A stretch of 64,000 nucleotides of DNA from an uncultured Psychrobacter sp. (GTDB lineage: Bacteria > Pseudomonadota > Gammaproteobacteria > Pseudomonadales > Moraxellaceae), in contig NZ_CANKZC010000005.1 of NCBI RefSeq assembly GCF_947488565.1, positions 62,001 to 126,000 on the forward strand. The letters are read 5' to 3'. A program made the translations under genes and the position numbers. How positions within the stretch are numbered: position 1 is the stretch's first letter; each line of letters opens with the position of its first letter. The notes under the pieces are model-generated. The model was not told the DNA's origin, did no database searches, and was given only the letters and a program-made list of their open reading frames with translations. This document shows, piece by piece, positions 43,282 to 51,518 of this stretch.

Positions 43282-44445
43282 ATGACAGGGATTGAGTTTT
43301 ATACCAATAGTCATATTATCAGTGAAGTTAACAGCATGCGTCAGAAGCTCGGTACATTAGCTAAACAGTATCGTGCGACGTCAGCTATTATCGTTACAGA
43401 TACTGGAATCTCTAATCTAGGCTATGTCGAGATTGCTCAGCAATCTTTAGAAGAAGCTGGTATTAATGTTGTTGTATTCGATAGTGTCATTGCTGATCCA
43501 CCTATTGAGATCGTCAATAATGCTATTAAAACTGCCAGAGACAGCAATTGTGATCTAGTTATCGGTTTAGGTGGCGGCAGTTCTATCGATACTGCAAAAA
43601 TCGTCGCCTTACATCCTAACAGTTTTGAGTCTATAAATGATATTTTGGATCAAGATGTTAGTGAATTTGATAGACTGCCTTTATTTGCCATTCCCACTAC
43701 TGCTGGTACTGGAGCAGAATCTACCTTTGTCTCTGTTATCACAGCGCAAGATGGCAGTAAAAAAGCCATTTACACTCCAAACATCTTGCCTGATGTTGCC
43801 ATTTTAGATGCCACTCTGACACTTAAACTCCCACGTCATATTACCGCGGCAACCGCTTTGGATGCTATGGTTCACTGTGTTGAAGCATATACAAGTCGCA
43901 CTAAGAAAAACCCTATTTCAGATGCATTAGCTGTTAAAGGACTACAGATGCTCTGGAGTAATTTTGAACAGGTTATGAATCAAGGCGATGATATCGAAGC
44001 TCGTTCTAATATGTTATTGGGCTCAACCTTGGCTGGTATTGCTTTCGTCAACTCATCAGTAGCAGCTGTTCATGGACTCTCCTACCCACTTAGTATTAAC
44101 TTTCATGTACCGCATGGACATGCTAATGCACTTGTCATGTGTGGCGTCTTTTCATTTAATCTATCAACAGCCGCACCACTCTATGCAGAACTAGCTCATG
44201 CCGTTATGCCTAGTCAAACCGCTGGCCTAACAGACTTAGATGCAGCAAGCTTATTCATTGCTGAACTAAGAAAATTTTTGGAAACAAGCGGTCTCAAGTA
44301 TCGCTTAAGTGAATTAAATATTACGAAACAGGATATTCCGGTTCTAGCTGATATCGTTACCAATACTTACGCTCGCCTTATTGCGACTAACCCAAAGGAT
44401 ATGTCATTAGAAGAGGTAACAAACATATATAAGGAGATACTCTAA
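43282..44445 (+). CDS. Iron-containing alcohol dehydrogenase
   Basis: A 387-residue group III alcohol dehydrogenase: nucleotide loop GLGGGSSIDTAKI, IPTTAGTGAESTFVSVIT, and metal ligand segments AATALDAMVHCVEAYTS, AAVHGLSYPLS and HVPHGHANALVM. It oxidises alcohols with NAD(P); the substrate is unknown. AGGAAGAAC precedes the ATG. The SMP-30 gene follows on the same strand after 73 bases. Confidence 0.92.
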   Translation: MTGIEFYTNSHIISEVNSMRQKLGTLAKQYRATSAIIVTDTGISNLGYVEIAQQSLEEAGINVVVFDSVIADPPIEIVNNAIKTARDSNCDLVIGLGGGSSIDTAKIVALHPNSFESINDILDQDVSEFDRLPLFAIPTTAGTGAESTFVSVITAQDGSKKAIYTPNILPDVAILDATLTLKLPRHITAATALDAMVHCVEAYTSRTKKNPISDALAVKGLQMLWSNFEQVMNQGDDIEARSNMLLGSTLAGIAFVNSSVAAVHGLSYPLSINFHVPHGHANALVMCGVFSFNLSTAAPLYAELAHAVMPSQTAGLTDLDAASLFIAELRKFLETSGLKYRLSELNITKQDIPVLADIVTNTYARLIATNPKDMSLEEVTNIYKEIL

Positions 44446-44518
44446 TAAAAGCTGTCATTATTTAAAACAGTTGTATTTATTTATCAAGGAAGATAACCAC
44501 TACTCAAGGGAAATAATC

Positions 44519-45418
44519 ATGTCAGAATATAAATTAGACGTTGTTGTTGATGGCTTTCATTATTTAGAAGGACCGCGCTGGTATAACGATGCTTTATGGT
44601 TTGTTGATTTTTATACACAAGGAGTTTATCGCGTTAATGAACAAGGTGTGGCAGAAAAGATCGTCCATATTGAACAGCAACCCTCTGGTTTAGGTTGGCT
44701 ACCTGACGGGCGTATGCTGGTTGTGTCGATGAAAGATCGTAAAGTCTTACGCTTAGAAGACGATGGCGAATTAGTCGTTCATGCTGATATCTGGGAGCAC
44801 TGCGATGGGCATGCCAACGATATGGTGGTTGCTCCTAATGGCAATGCTTATGTTGGTAATTTTGGTTTTGACTTGATGGGCGGTGCTGACCATAGCCATG
44901 CCGGTCTAGTGTTGGTCAAACCAGATGGAAGCTCGCAAGTTGTTGCAGAAGGTCTATCCTTCCCTAATGGTATGGTGATATCGGCCGACGAAAAAACATT
45001 AATCATCAACGAGTTGTTTGGCAATAAAATCACGCAATTTGATATCAAAGAAGATGGTAGCCTCGGAGAAAAGCGTGACTTTGCAAACTTTGGTGAATTG
45101 GGTGATGAGCCAAACCTCGGTGTGCGCATAGAAGGCGCAAGTATTTTACCAGATGGCCTTACCTTAGACGCTGAAGGTGCGGTTTGGATTGCAGACACGT
45201 TAAATCAACGCGCCGTCCGTATTGCAGAAGGTGGCGAAATTCTAGAAATTGTCGATACTGCCCCTGATGGTATTTTTGCTGTTGCCCTAGGTGGACAAGA
45301 GGGGAAAACACTCTTTATGTGTGCTGCACCTGACTGGGATGAAGCGTCTCGCAAGGTTGAAACCAAAGGTCGGATGTTATCTACACAAGTTAAAGTAGGT
45401 CATGCTGGTACGCCCTAG
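44519..45418 (+). CDS. SMP-30/gluconolactonase-type lactonase
   Basis: A 299-residue six-bladed beta-propeller protein of the SMP-30/LRE family: FHYLEGPRWYNDALWFVDF (metal Glu), GHANDMVVAPNGNAYVGNFGFD, GLSFPNGMVIS (Asn) and DGLTLDAEGAVWIAD (Asp). Such enzymes hydrolyse sugar or aromatic lactones. The ATG at 44519 has AAGGGAA upstream; the earlier frame start at 44471 does not. With the preceding dehydrogenase it suggests alcohol/lactol to lactone to acid chemistry. Confidence 0.88.
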   Translation: MSEYKLDVVVDGFHYLEGPRWYNDALWFVDFYTQGVYRVNEQGVAEKIVHIEQQPSGLGWLPDGRMLVVSMKDRKVLRLEDDGELVVHADIWEHCDGHANDMVVAPNGNAYVGNFGFDLMGGADHSHAGLVLVKPDGSSQVVAEGLSFPNGMVISADEKTLIINELFGNKITQFDIKEDGSLGEKRDFANFGELGDEPNLGVRIEGASILPDGLTLDAEGAVWIADTLNQRAVRIAEGGEILEIVDTAPDGIFAVALGGQEGKTLFMCAAPDWDEASRKVETKGRMLSTQVKVGHAGTP

Positions 45419-45455
45419 TTTTTATAGAGAAGAACATTCTTTCACAATCAATACT

Positions 45456-45485
45456 AAAACAGCCACTTAATGTGGTTTGTTTTTT
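45456..45485 (+). terminator. Terminator candidate after the SMP-30 gene
   Basis: Short CCAC (45463-45466) / GTGG (45472-45475) stem extended by A-rich and T-rich flanks ending in a T-run. Confidence 0.5.
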
Positions 45486-45531
45486 AATCATATTCAGTCT
45501 TATTAATTGCGCTACTGAACCATCAACGTAG

Positions 45532-46284
45532 TCAGATGACCAAACCATTTAATTTATAAATTAGGCTCGTACGATTATTGACCTGATTTTTCTCGTACAT
45601 ATTTCTTAAATGCTTTTTTACAGTATTAACAGTAATGTACAATTGGTTGGCAATTTCCATATTAGAGTATCCTTTTATGACAAGCCGATAGACTTCCAAC
45701 TCTCTAGCTGAAAGAACCACTTGAGTCTCTCTAGTCGAATTAACCAACACATTAACCTTTGTCTCCTCTTTTATCTGCATTGAGTTCTTTACTAAATGCT
45801 GCAAATGCGTGGATAGTGTTTGCAAGATTTTTTTGTCCTTTCGAGTAAAAAGCTTCTCTCCTTTAAATCTTACAAACCCAACACCTGCATAAATGGTAGT
45901 AGCCGTAGAAAGGTACATAACCATTTGGTCTATGATCTTATGGCGCTCTATAAACTGATGATAAGAGGATTTTGACAACTCCCTTGGGGTTGTCACCTCT
46001 CCGATTCTATATACCGAATCTCTGTTACTCCCTAAGTTGCGTAAGTGTTTTTTCGGATGCATCACATCATTTGCTCTATGAACTTCTTTATAGTCATACA
46101 TCATTTGCTCGCTAAAATTATAGAAGTTTAAGCTATACATATTGCCCTCCTCATCTGCATACCAAAGTAATGAGCGATCAAATTGAAAGAGTTCAGAAAA
46201 TAACGATTGAATATTTTTATAATCGGATAATGAGCCATTAATGAAGCTTAAAATATTTTGATAGTCTGTCGTCGTTAAATTCAT
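45532..46284 (-). CDS. LuxR-family transcriptional regulator
   Basis: A 250-residue protein with a GAF-like N-terminal domain of unknown ligand and a C-terminal LuxR helix-turn-helix: [22 protein letters not shown], then [20 protein letters not shown], about residues 190-250. The ATG at 46284 with AAGGA upstream is preferred over a TTG 16 codons earlier. The sensor part does not show obvious acyl-homoserine-lactone residues. It is divergent from the deacetylase-like gene, with a palindrome between, and probably controls the metabolic cluster. Confidence 0.85.
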   Translation of the reverse strand: MNLTTTDYQNILSFINGSLSDYKNIQSLFSELFQFDRSLLWYADEEGNMYSLNFYNFSEQMMYDYKEVHRANDVMHPKKHLRNLGSNRDSVYRIGEVTTPRELSKSSYHQFIERHKIIDQMVMYLSTATTIYAGVGFVRFKGEKLFTRKDKKILQTLSTHLQHLVKNSMQIKEETKVNVLVNSTRETQVVLSARELEVYRLVIKGYSNMEIANQLYITVNTVKKHLRNMYEKNQVNNRTSLIYKLNGLVI

Positions 46285-46360
46285 AAGTCCTTTTCCTTCT
46301 TGTTTCAATCCTACGAACTTGTTCCTTATCAAAGCTACCTTCTATCAGTCTAAACTAAAA

Positions 46361-46378
46361 ATTATCCTTTTGGATAAT
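46361..46378. promoter_or_regulatory. Palindromic operator candidate
   Basis: ATTATCCTTTTGGATAAT, two perfect 7-base arms around TTTT, lies in the 165-base divergent gap between the LuxR-type regulator and the deacetylase-like gene. No T-run and wrong place for a terminator. Confidence 0.5.
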
Positions 46379-46449
46379 ATACAGCAGTTTAATTATTTGG
46401 AATGATGAGACTTACATTCACGTTACAAACCACGAGACAAGGAAGTCAA

Positions 46450-47559
46450 ATGAAGACAACAGGTTTTATTTATGATGAAAGCTACTTCTGGCACGATAAC
46501 GGCTCAGGTGCACTACATTTAGCCTCTGGCGGTTACGTGCAAAGCCATACATACGGAGAAGATCCTGAAACGAAACGACGTTTTAAGAACTTGATGGATA
46601 TCTGTGGCCTAACCTCTCAGTTAAAATCGATCGTGCCACACCGTGCTACGAGAGAAGATATTGAGCTATTCCATTTGCCAAGTTATATTGAGAAAGTAAA
46701 AGAGTTGAGCGATGCAAATGGTGGTGATGCAGGACAGATTGCTATTGTGGGCAGGGGTTCTTATGAAATTGCTCTTTTGTCTGCAGGTGGAGCAATGACC
46801 GCTGTAGATTCCGTTATGGATGGTGAAGTCAAAAATGTTTACGCATTGACAAGACCTCCTGGTCATCATGCTGAAGCACAAGAAGGTATGGGTTTCTGTT
46901 TATTCAATAACGTAGCTATTGCTGCAAAACATGCTAAGCGCAAGTACAACTTAGAGCGTATTCTAGTACTCGACTGGGACGTGCATCACGGAAATGGTAC
47001 AGAACAAGCGTTTTATGAAGATGACAGCACTTTATTTATCTCTCTACATCAAGATCGCTTATTTCCTGCTGGTCGCGGATATGTTGAGCATACAGGAGAA
47101 GGTAAAGGCGAAGGCTATAACGTTAATATTCCATTGCCAGCTGGCACTGGTAACGCTGGGTACATGCATGCGTTTGAAAAGATTGTCGGTCCAATAGTTG
47201 ATCAATTCAAACCAGAATTAATCATTGTATCTGCTGGACAAGATCCTAACTTCTTCGATCCGTTAGCACGAATGATGGTTACATCCGATGGGTTTGGACG
47301 CTTTGCAGACTTTATGAAAGGTCTAGCTGAAAAGCATTGTGACGGCCGTTTAGTCCTATGTCACGAAGGTGGCTATAGTGCAGCATATGTCCCTTTCTGT
47401 TCATTAGCCATCGTTGAGGCTATTAGTGGTATTAAAACCGATGTAGAAGATCCATTTATGGAAGGTTTTGGTGTTCCAGTTGAAACTCTATTCCCCCATG
47501 AAGAGCAAGCTGTTCAGGCAGTTATAGAGCAGCAGTCAAAATATTGGAAGTTCGCATAA
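46450..47559 (+). CDS. Class II histone deacetylase-like amidohydrolase
   Basis: A 369-residue HDAC-superfamily enzyme. RPPGHHAEAQEGMGFCLFNN, catalytic His pair and zinc ligands Asp177 and His179 (LDWDVHHGNGT) and Asp265 (SAGQDPNFFDPLARMM), catalytic Tyr309 (HEGGYS). The layout is very like the bacterial HDAH of Bordetella/Alcaligenes, which removes acyl groups from small amides such as acetylpolyamines. The ATG at 46450 has AAGGAAG; the earlier frame start is not needed. Position suggests it serves the metabolic cargo, not chromatin. Confidence 0.9.
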   Translation: MKTTGFIYDESYFWHDNGSGALHLASGGYVQSHTYGEDPETKRRFKNLMDICGLTSQLKSIVPHRATREDIELFHLPSYIEKVKELSDANGGDAGQIAIVGRGSYEIALLSAGGAMTAVDSVMDGEVKNVYALTRPPGHHAEAQEGMGFCLFNNVAIAAKHAKRKYNLERILVLDWDVHHGNGTEQAFYEDDSTLFISLHQDRLFPAGRGYVEHTGEGKGEGYNVNIPLPAGTGNAGYMHAFEKIVGPIVDQFKPELIIVSAGQDPNFFDPLARMMVTSDGFGRFADFMKGLAEKHCDGRLVLCHEGGYSAAYVPFCSLAIVEAISGIKTDVEDPFMEGFGVPVETLFPHEEQAVQAVIEQQSKYWKFA

Positions 47560-47569
47560 CTCAAATCTT

Positions 47570-47606
47570 AACGCCTTTTAGTCACAACGATTAGAAGGCG
47601 TTTTCT
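47570..47606 (+). terminator. Terminator after the deacetylase-like gene
   Basis: AACGCCTT (47570-47577) pairs with AAGGCGTT (47595-47602), with inner TTA/TAA pairing and a short T-run. Confidence 0.8.
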
Positions 47607-47831
47607 TATGAGTTGAGTATCAATCACTCATAATTCAAACGTAGTTTATCTTTGGAATATTGCATAACTAGTCAAAAACCCTACCCTCACTCATTTAAAT
47701 ACAACTTCGCTATCCTATCAAGCCTAGCTTTTATCTCTTTCCATTTCGGCATTAATTAATGGTAAGCGTCTTGATTAATATGATAGGGTAAGTACTGTAG
47801 AAGGATAGATACGGCTTCTAATTACATAGCA

Positions 47832-47862
47832 AAAATAGGCCACTTAAAAACTGGCCTATTTT
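47832..47862. terminator. Isolated strong hairpin
   Basis: Eleven-base perfect arms AAAATAGGCCA (47832-47842) / TGGCCTATTTT (47852-47862), flanked by A and T. No gene ends just before it on either strand, so it may mark a deleted gene. Confidence 0.6.
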
Positions 47863-48150
47863 CATAGAATAAATCTTTAAAATGAAAACAACAGGTTCTT
47901 TTAACTATTATTATATCCAGCTGACAGTAATTTAGTCTCAATGAGAAAATATTTATAGATTAGGTGACTATCTTGGACGCTCTATTTGACATAATAATTG
48001 CATTATTTTAGTAATTAGAGTGCACTAACTAATTGTAACGACACATATTGACGTGCCTAGACTCAAGGCTATTGATTGCCGTAAGTAACTGATCAATAAT
48101 AAACCTCAACTATCTTTTCATTTATATACTTAATTTTGAGGTTGTACAGA

Positions 48151-48807
48151 ATGATAAGTAATTTAAATTTGAGTCGTGGAAAACTAATATATCTAGGATT
48201 TGCTATTGCAATATTACTTATTATTCCATCAATTTTTTACGGTGTAGCTCTAAAATTAACTTTTTTTCTAACATTGATACCAGCATTTGGAGTCGGCTGG
48301 TTAACTCGAAATGATCCTAGCTGGTTAAAAATATCTATAGCCACATGGGCATTAATTTTTATATTTTTTGCTACAATCTTATTAGCCGAAGTTGCTAGAT
48401 TCCTGTATTTTTTATTGACATTAACATTCATCTTGGCACAAGATTTAGTTTTTAAATCTGTACATTATATCAAAAATTATAATGATTGGTTTACGTTGTT
48501 TAGAGGAGCTTCTTTAAAAGATAGCATATTGTATTTGATTCCAATGGTTGCTTTATGCGTTGGAGCTTGGCTCTCATTTCCAGATAATGCTTATCAGAAC
48601 ATCCGAGAAATGCCGTTTAGTTTTAGTCTTATTGATGCATTCTCAGGAGGTGAACCTATACAGTATCTTTTCGACTTTACTAATGCAACCTACGATCTAG
48701 GTGTGAGTAATATAAGATCCCTTATGGAAAATCTATTGAAAGTAGCAGGGTTTTCAATACTACTACTTATACCAACAAGTTTATACAAGATATATGATCC
48801 ACTGTAA
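48151..48807 (+). CDS. Hypothetical multi-pass membrane protein
   Basis: A 218-residue protein with about five hydrophobic segments: LIYLGFAIAILLIIPSIFYG, LTFFLTLIPAFGVGWL, ISIATWALIFIFFATILLAE, ILYLIPMVALCVGAWL and VAGFSILLLIPTSL. The ATG at 48151 follows TTGAGGTTG; a TTG five codons upstream is an alternative. I do not recognise the family. AT-rich, alone on the plus strand between the metabolic cargo and the defence block, so it could be a small island-specific membrane effector or a neutral passenger. Confidence 0.6.
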   Translation: MISNLNLSRGKLIYLGFAIAILLIIPSIFYGVALKLTFFLTLIPAFGVGWLTRNDPSWLKISIATWALIFIFFATILLAEVARFLYFLLTLTFILAQDLVFKSVHYIKNYNDWFTLFRGASLKDSILYLIPMVALCVGAWLSFPDNAYQNIREMPFSFSLIDAFSGGEPIQYLFDFTNATYDLGVSNIRSLMENLLKVAGFSILLLIPTSLYKIYDPL

Positions 48808-49164
48808 TAGTAGAAATTTGATAAAATAAATATACCATTAATATTGCTACATTTTTGATGTGCCATTGAATTATTATAGGTTGAAACTAATCTGTTATAA
48901 AATTAAAAGAATAGCGAAGAAGGATAAACATGGCTTTCAACTATGGTCAGTACTAAATAAAATCGATACGTTAATAGCTACGTGCTACTAGCATAAACTT
49001 TCTTCGCTTGCTGCACACTCCAGAAGTTTTGCAACTGTATTTAAAAAATACCAGCAGCACTGTATCGATTTTAAAGCGACTTGACTATACTTTATCGAAT
49101 TAGATCATCTCATAAAAGTGGTTTATTTTAAAATATTAATATCTTTTGCTTATACAAGCTGTAA
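48808..49164. other. Structured region downstream of the defence block (357 bases)
   Basis: No supportable gene. It contains two nested long-range inverted repeats (see the repeat entry at 48913-49072). Confidence 0.5.
48913..49072. repeat. Nested/interleaved inverted repeats, possible structured RNA
   Basis: AGCGAAGAA (48913-48921) pairs with TTCTTCGCT (49000-49008), and AAAATCGATAC (48959-48969) with GTATCGATTTT (49062-49072). Because the pairs interleave (first pair closes inside the second), they could form alternative or pseudoknot-like folds. A local TAGC/GCTA stem is in the centre. Confidence 0.45.
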
Positions 49165-50070
49165 CTATGTCACAAAAGCAGCTACCTTGTTGTAAACTTC
49201 TTCTTCGCTATATAAAACATCCATTTCAATATTATAGCCTTCTTTCTGTCTTAGATGCTTTAGAGTGTATAACGATTTTTCTATATGGCTATCGATGTCA
49301 TCTATAACATCTTGCGTAATACGCTCATTGAGCGCTGGACGATATATAAATAACCCAGCTTTAGCTTCTTGGCCTGTTAACAGACATGCTTTTTGTATAT
49401 TACTACAACCCAAATAATCTAAATTAAAACTTAGGGCGTTTTTTTCTAGGTAATCAGCTGACACTACAGTTGCAAATAAATAATCGTTTTCAAAAAGACT
49501 GTTTTCTTGCTGTGGTCGCCAAATAGGTAGATCTAAAGCAATCTCACTATTGTCAATGTTACTTTCTAGTAGGATATCTTCTTCCTGATAATACTCAGCT
49601 TTATTAATACTCTTTAAGCTTTGCTTTAATCCCTTACGTAGCTCTATTGTGTTAAGAACATGCACTGTTGGTTTTTTCTTTTCTTGAAAGTGATCCATAT
49701 GCACATAATCACGATACAAAGAATTTAAGATCGAGTCTACAGATACTCCCTTGATAGGCATTAGTGGCGTATAGGTTAGCTGTGAAGAAGGTGGATAAGA
49801 ATATCCTACTGTGTTTAGTGCTGTTGAGATAGACTGTAATAGCAGTCTTAGACCTTGAACAGCATTTTTTCCGTAGATACAAGCAAAGCCTTTCAAGCTT
49901 GAATGAGCCAGCTTAAACCGAATTTTTTCATCACCGTCTTCTATGAAACCAACACCTAAGTTAAATACTTCTTTAGCTACAATATCAGGTGTGAATTTGA
50001 CGACGAAAAAGTGACCTTTGATAAAAGAAGCTACTGCATCTTTAGGTTGTAGTAAGCTTGTCCAATTCAT
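49165..50070 (-). CDS. DUF3037-like protein paired with HipA-like kinase
   Basis: A 301-residue protein. The N-terminal 100 residues (HFFVVKFTPDIVAKEVFNLGVGFIEDGDEKIRFKLA) follow the DUF3037 pattern of a strand, then E(F/V)xNxGV and a short acidic loop. The rest (SILNSLYRDYVHMDHFQEKK ... DIDSHIEKSLYTLKHL) is not recognised. The start overlaps the stop of the HipA-like gene by four bases (ATGA), which implies translational coupling. DUF3037 genes next to HipA-like kinases are a known arrangement of unknown role. Last gene of the nine-gene block. Confidence 0.68.
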   Translation of the reverse strand: MNWTSLLQPKDAVASFIKGHFFVVKFTPDIVAKEVFNLGVGFIEDGDEKIRFKLAHSSLKGFACIYGKNAVQGLRLLLQSISTALNTVGYSYPPSSQLTYTPLMPIKGVSVDSILNSLYRDYVHMDHFQEKKKPTVHVLNTIELRKGLKQSLKSINKAEYYQEEDILLESNIDNSEIALDLPIWRPQQENSLFENDYLFATVVSADYLEKNALSFNLDYLGCSNIQKACLLTGQEAKAGLFIYRPALNERITQDVIDDIDSHIEKSLYTLKHLRQKEGYNIEMDVLYSEEEVYNKVAAFVT

Positions 50071-50927
50071 AATGACAGCATCCCATAGCGTTCACTTAAA
50101 ATACAAGTGATATTATGATCTCTACTTTGCAAAAATGCTAAGAATTTCTGCCATATTTCACGATCTTGATTACTTGATAAAGCATCCACCCAAAACTCAC
50201 ATTCAGCTATAATCTGCTTAATGGCTTTAAACTTCTTTAATGCTGTTTGTATAATGAGATTGCCTTTTTTGCTATCAGCCTGTATATCTTTAATCACTAG
50301 ATCAGCCAAATAATTACTATAATTATTATTCTCAATGAGATCTGTTGACTTCCAGTTAGTGCCGCCCTCTATAGCAAGTTTGCCGTTGTCGATTAACCAA
50401 AAATCTTTTGCATTGGCGGTTAAAATGTTACGAGGTAGCCGATCTGTATTTGCCATGATCTCATCACAAATTAGCGCTTCTTTAAAGTGTGTCCATTTAA
50501 TAAGCTCACGCTCTACCGCTTGTCTGCTATGACTGTACCTAAACGATAATGCTTTGGCATACATTCGCTGCGTAGCAAACATAGGAATAACGTCATTAGT
50601 CTCATAGCTTCTTTTAAGGCGATCGCTAAGACTACTCCATAAATGAGTAAGACTCTCTTTGGGCATTAATACTAAAAACGCTTGCTCAGGTTGCGGTACT
50701 TTGTATAATTCGCAAATCAAGTAGCCAATAATTTCATTAAGCAGACCTCGATCACCTGTAGCGGCATATGGATGATCATAAGCATACGCTTTAAAATAAA
50801 CGGGTATGTCTTTATCCTCATGAAATACATTACCAGTGAATACATCACTTACAATGTCGTTTTTTTCAGCGGTGTCCACTCTTAGTATATCGAACGGTTG
50901 AATCGTTTTAATAACAATGTTATTCAT
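50067..50927 (-). CDS. HipA-like kinase domain protein
   Basis: A 286-residue protein. N-lobe features: VYFKAYAYDHPY (possible ATP Lys) and RGLLNEIIGYLICELYKVPQPE. Catalytic features: LICDEIMANTDRLPRNIL (catalytic Asp and metal Asn in NTDR..RN) and FWLIDNGKLAIEG (DFG-equivalent Asp). This is the stand-alone HipA-like kinase type, not full-length HipA of about 440 residues, and no HipB-like antitoxin is present. It is 128 bases after the 143-residue gene and overlaps the DUF3037-like gene. Confidence 0.75.
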   Translation of the reverse strand: MNNIVIKTIQPFDILRVDTAEKNDIVSDVFTGNVFHEDKDIPVYFKAYAYDHPYAATGDRGLLNEIIGYLICELYKVPQPEQAFLVLMPKESLTHLWSSLSDRLKRSYETNDVIPMFATQRMYAKALSFRYSHSRQAVERELIKWTHFKEALICDEIMANTDRLPRNILTANAKDFWLIDNGKLAIEGGTNWKSTDLIENNNYSNYLADLVIKDIQADSKKGNLIIQTALKKFKAIKQIIAECEFWVDALSSNQDREIWQKFLAFLQSRDHNITCILSERYGMLSL

Positions 50928-51055
50928 GTTAGGTTATACCTATTAAGCATTATGCTAAAGTTTCATTTTGCTTATTCGTAGTCTGAAATACACTTACCGT
51001 CACCTTACACAATCAATATCTAGTCGCTAAGCCCAACTAAATACTTGCACCCCAA

Positions 51056-51487
51056 CTAACCCGCCTTTATATGCGGTATCAGCTCGCCACTAGATAGCTC
51101 TATCAAGTAAGTCGTCACAAGGTACGGCTCTGCTGGAAATGTTAAAGCTTCAGGGATTAGTGGGCCATCTATGCCTATGCCATAGTTATTCATATTAGCA
51201 AAGGATTTTTCAGCAGCTGTTAGTGTATTCTCTACAATAATATGCATGTGTTGGTTAAAGGTGGCGACTTCCACAGCACCAGACATCGTGCCATGCTCAG
51301 AGCTAAGCTGATAGTTATCGGGTATCTTTACGACTTGTGCTGTGCGGTAGTCGGAACGCGCAAGCGTGGTTAAAACGGTGCTTATCTCTTGATCGGTGGC
51401 GTCTAACGCATAGGCTCTAAATAAGAAGCGCTGAACAATACCCGTCATCTGATCAACGATTGGCCAAATATTTGCTACCAGCTCCAT
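51056..51487 (-). CDS. Hypothetical protein downstream of hsdS
   Basis: A 143-residue soluble protein, MELVANIWPIVDQMTGIVQRFLF. It has DATDQEISTVLTTLARSDYRTAQVV, KIPDNYQLSSEHGTMSGAVEVATF and a C-terminal strand-rich end YLVTTYLIELSSGELIPHI. AGGA precedes the ATG. I do not recognise it. It lies 31 bases after the hsdS stop in the same direction, so it is almost surely in the same transcript as the restriction genes. Confidence 0.68.
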   Translation of the reverse strand: MELVANIWPIVDQMTGIVQRFLFRAYALDATDQEISTVLTTLARSDYRTAQVVKIPDNYQLSSEHGTMSGAVEVATFNQHMHIIVENTLTAAEKSFANMNNYGIGIDGPLIPEALTFPAEPYLVTTYLIELSSGELIPHIKAG

Positions 51488-51518
51488 AACGCTTTTCCTG
51501 ATTGTAAGTTTATCGTGA

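Larger units (their letters stand above)
47560..48150. other. Intergenic region after the deacetylase-like gene (591 bases)
   Basis: Two terminator-like hairpins (47570-47605 and 47832-47862) with about 225 bases between them that hold no supportable gene; only a 21-codon minus-strand frame (MPKWKEIKARLDRIAKLYLNE-type, about 47692-47757) that may be a relic. Confidence 0.5.
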
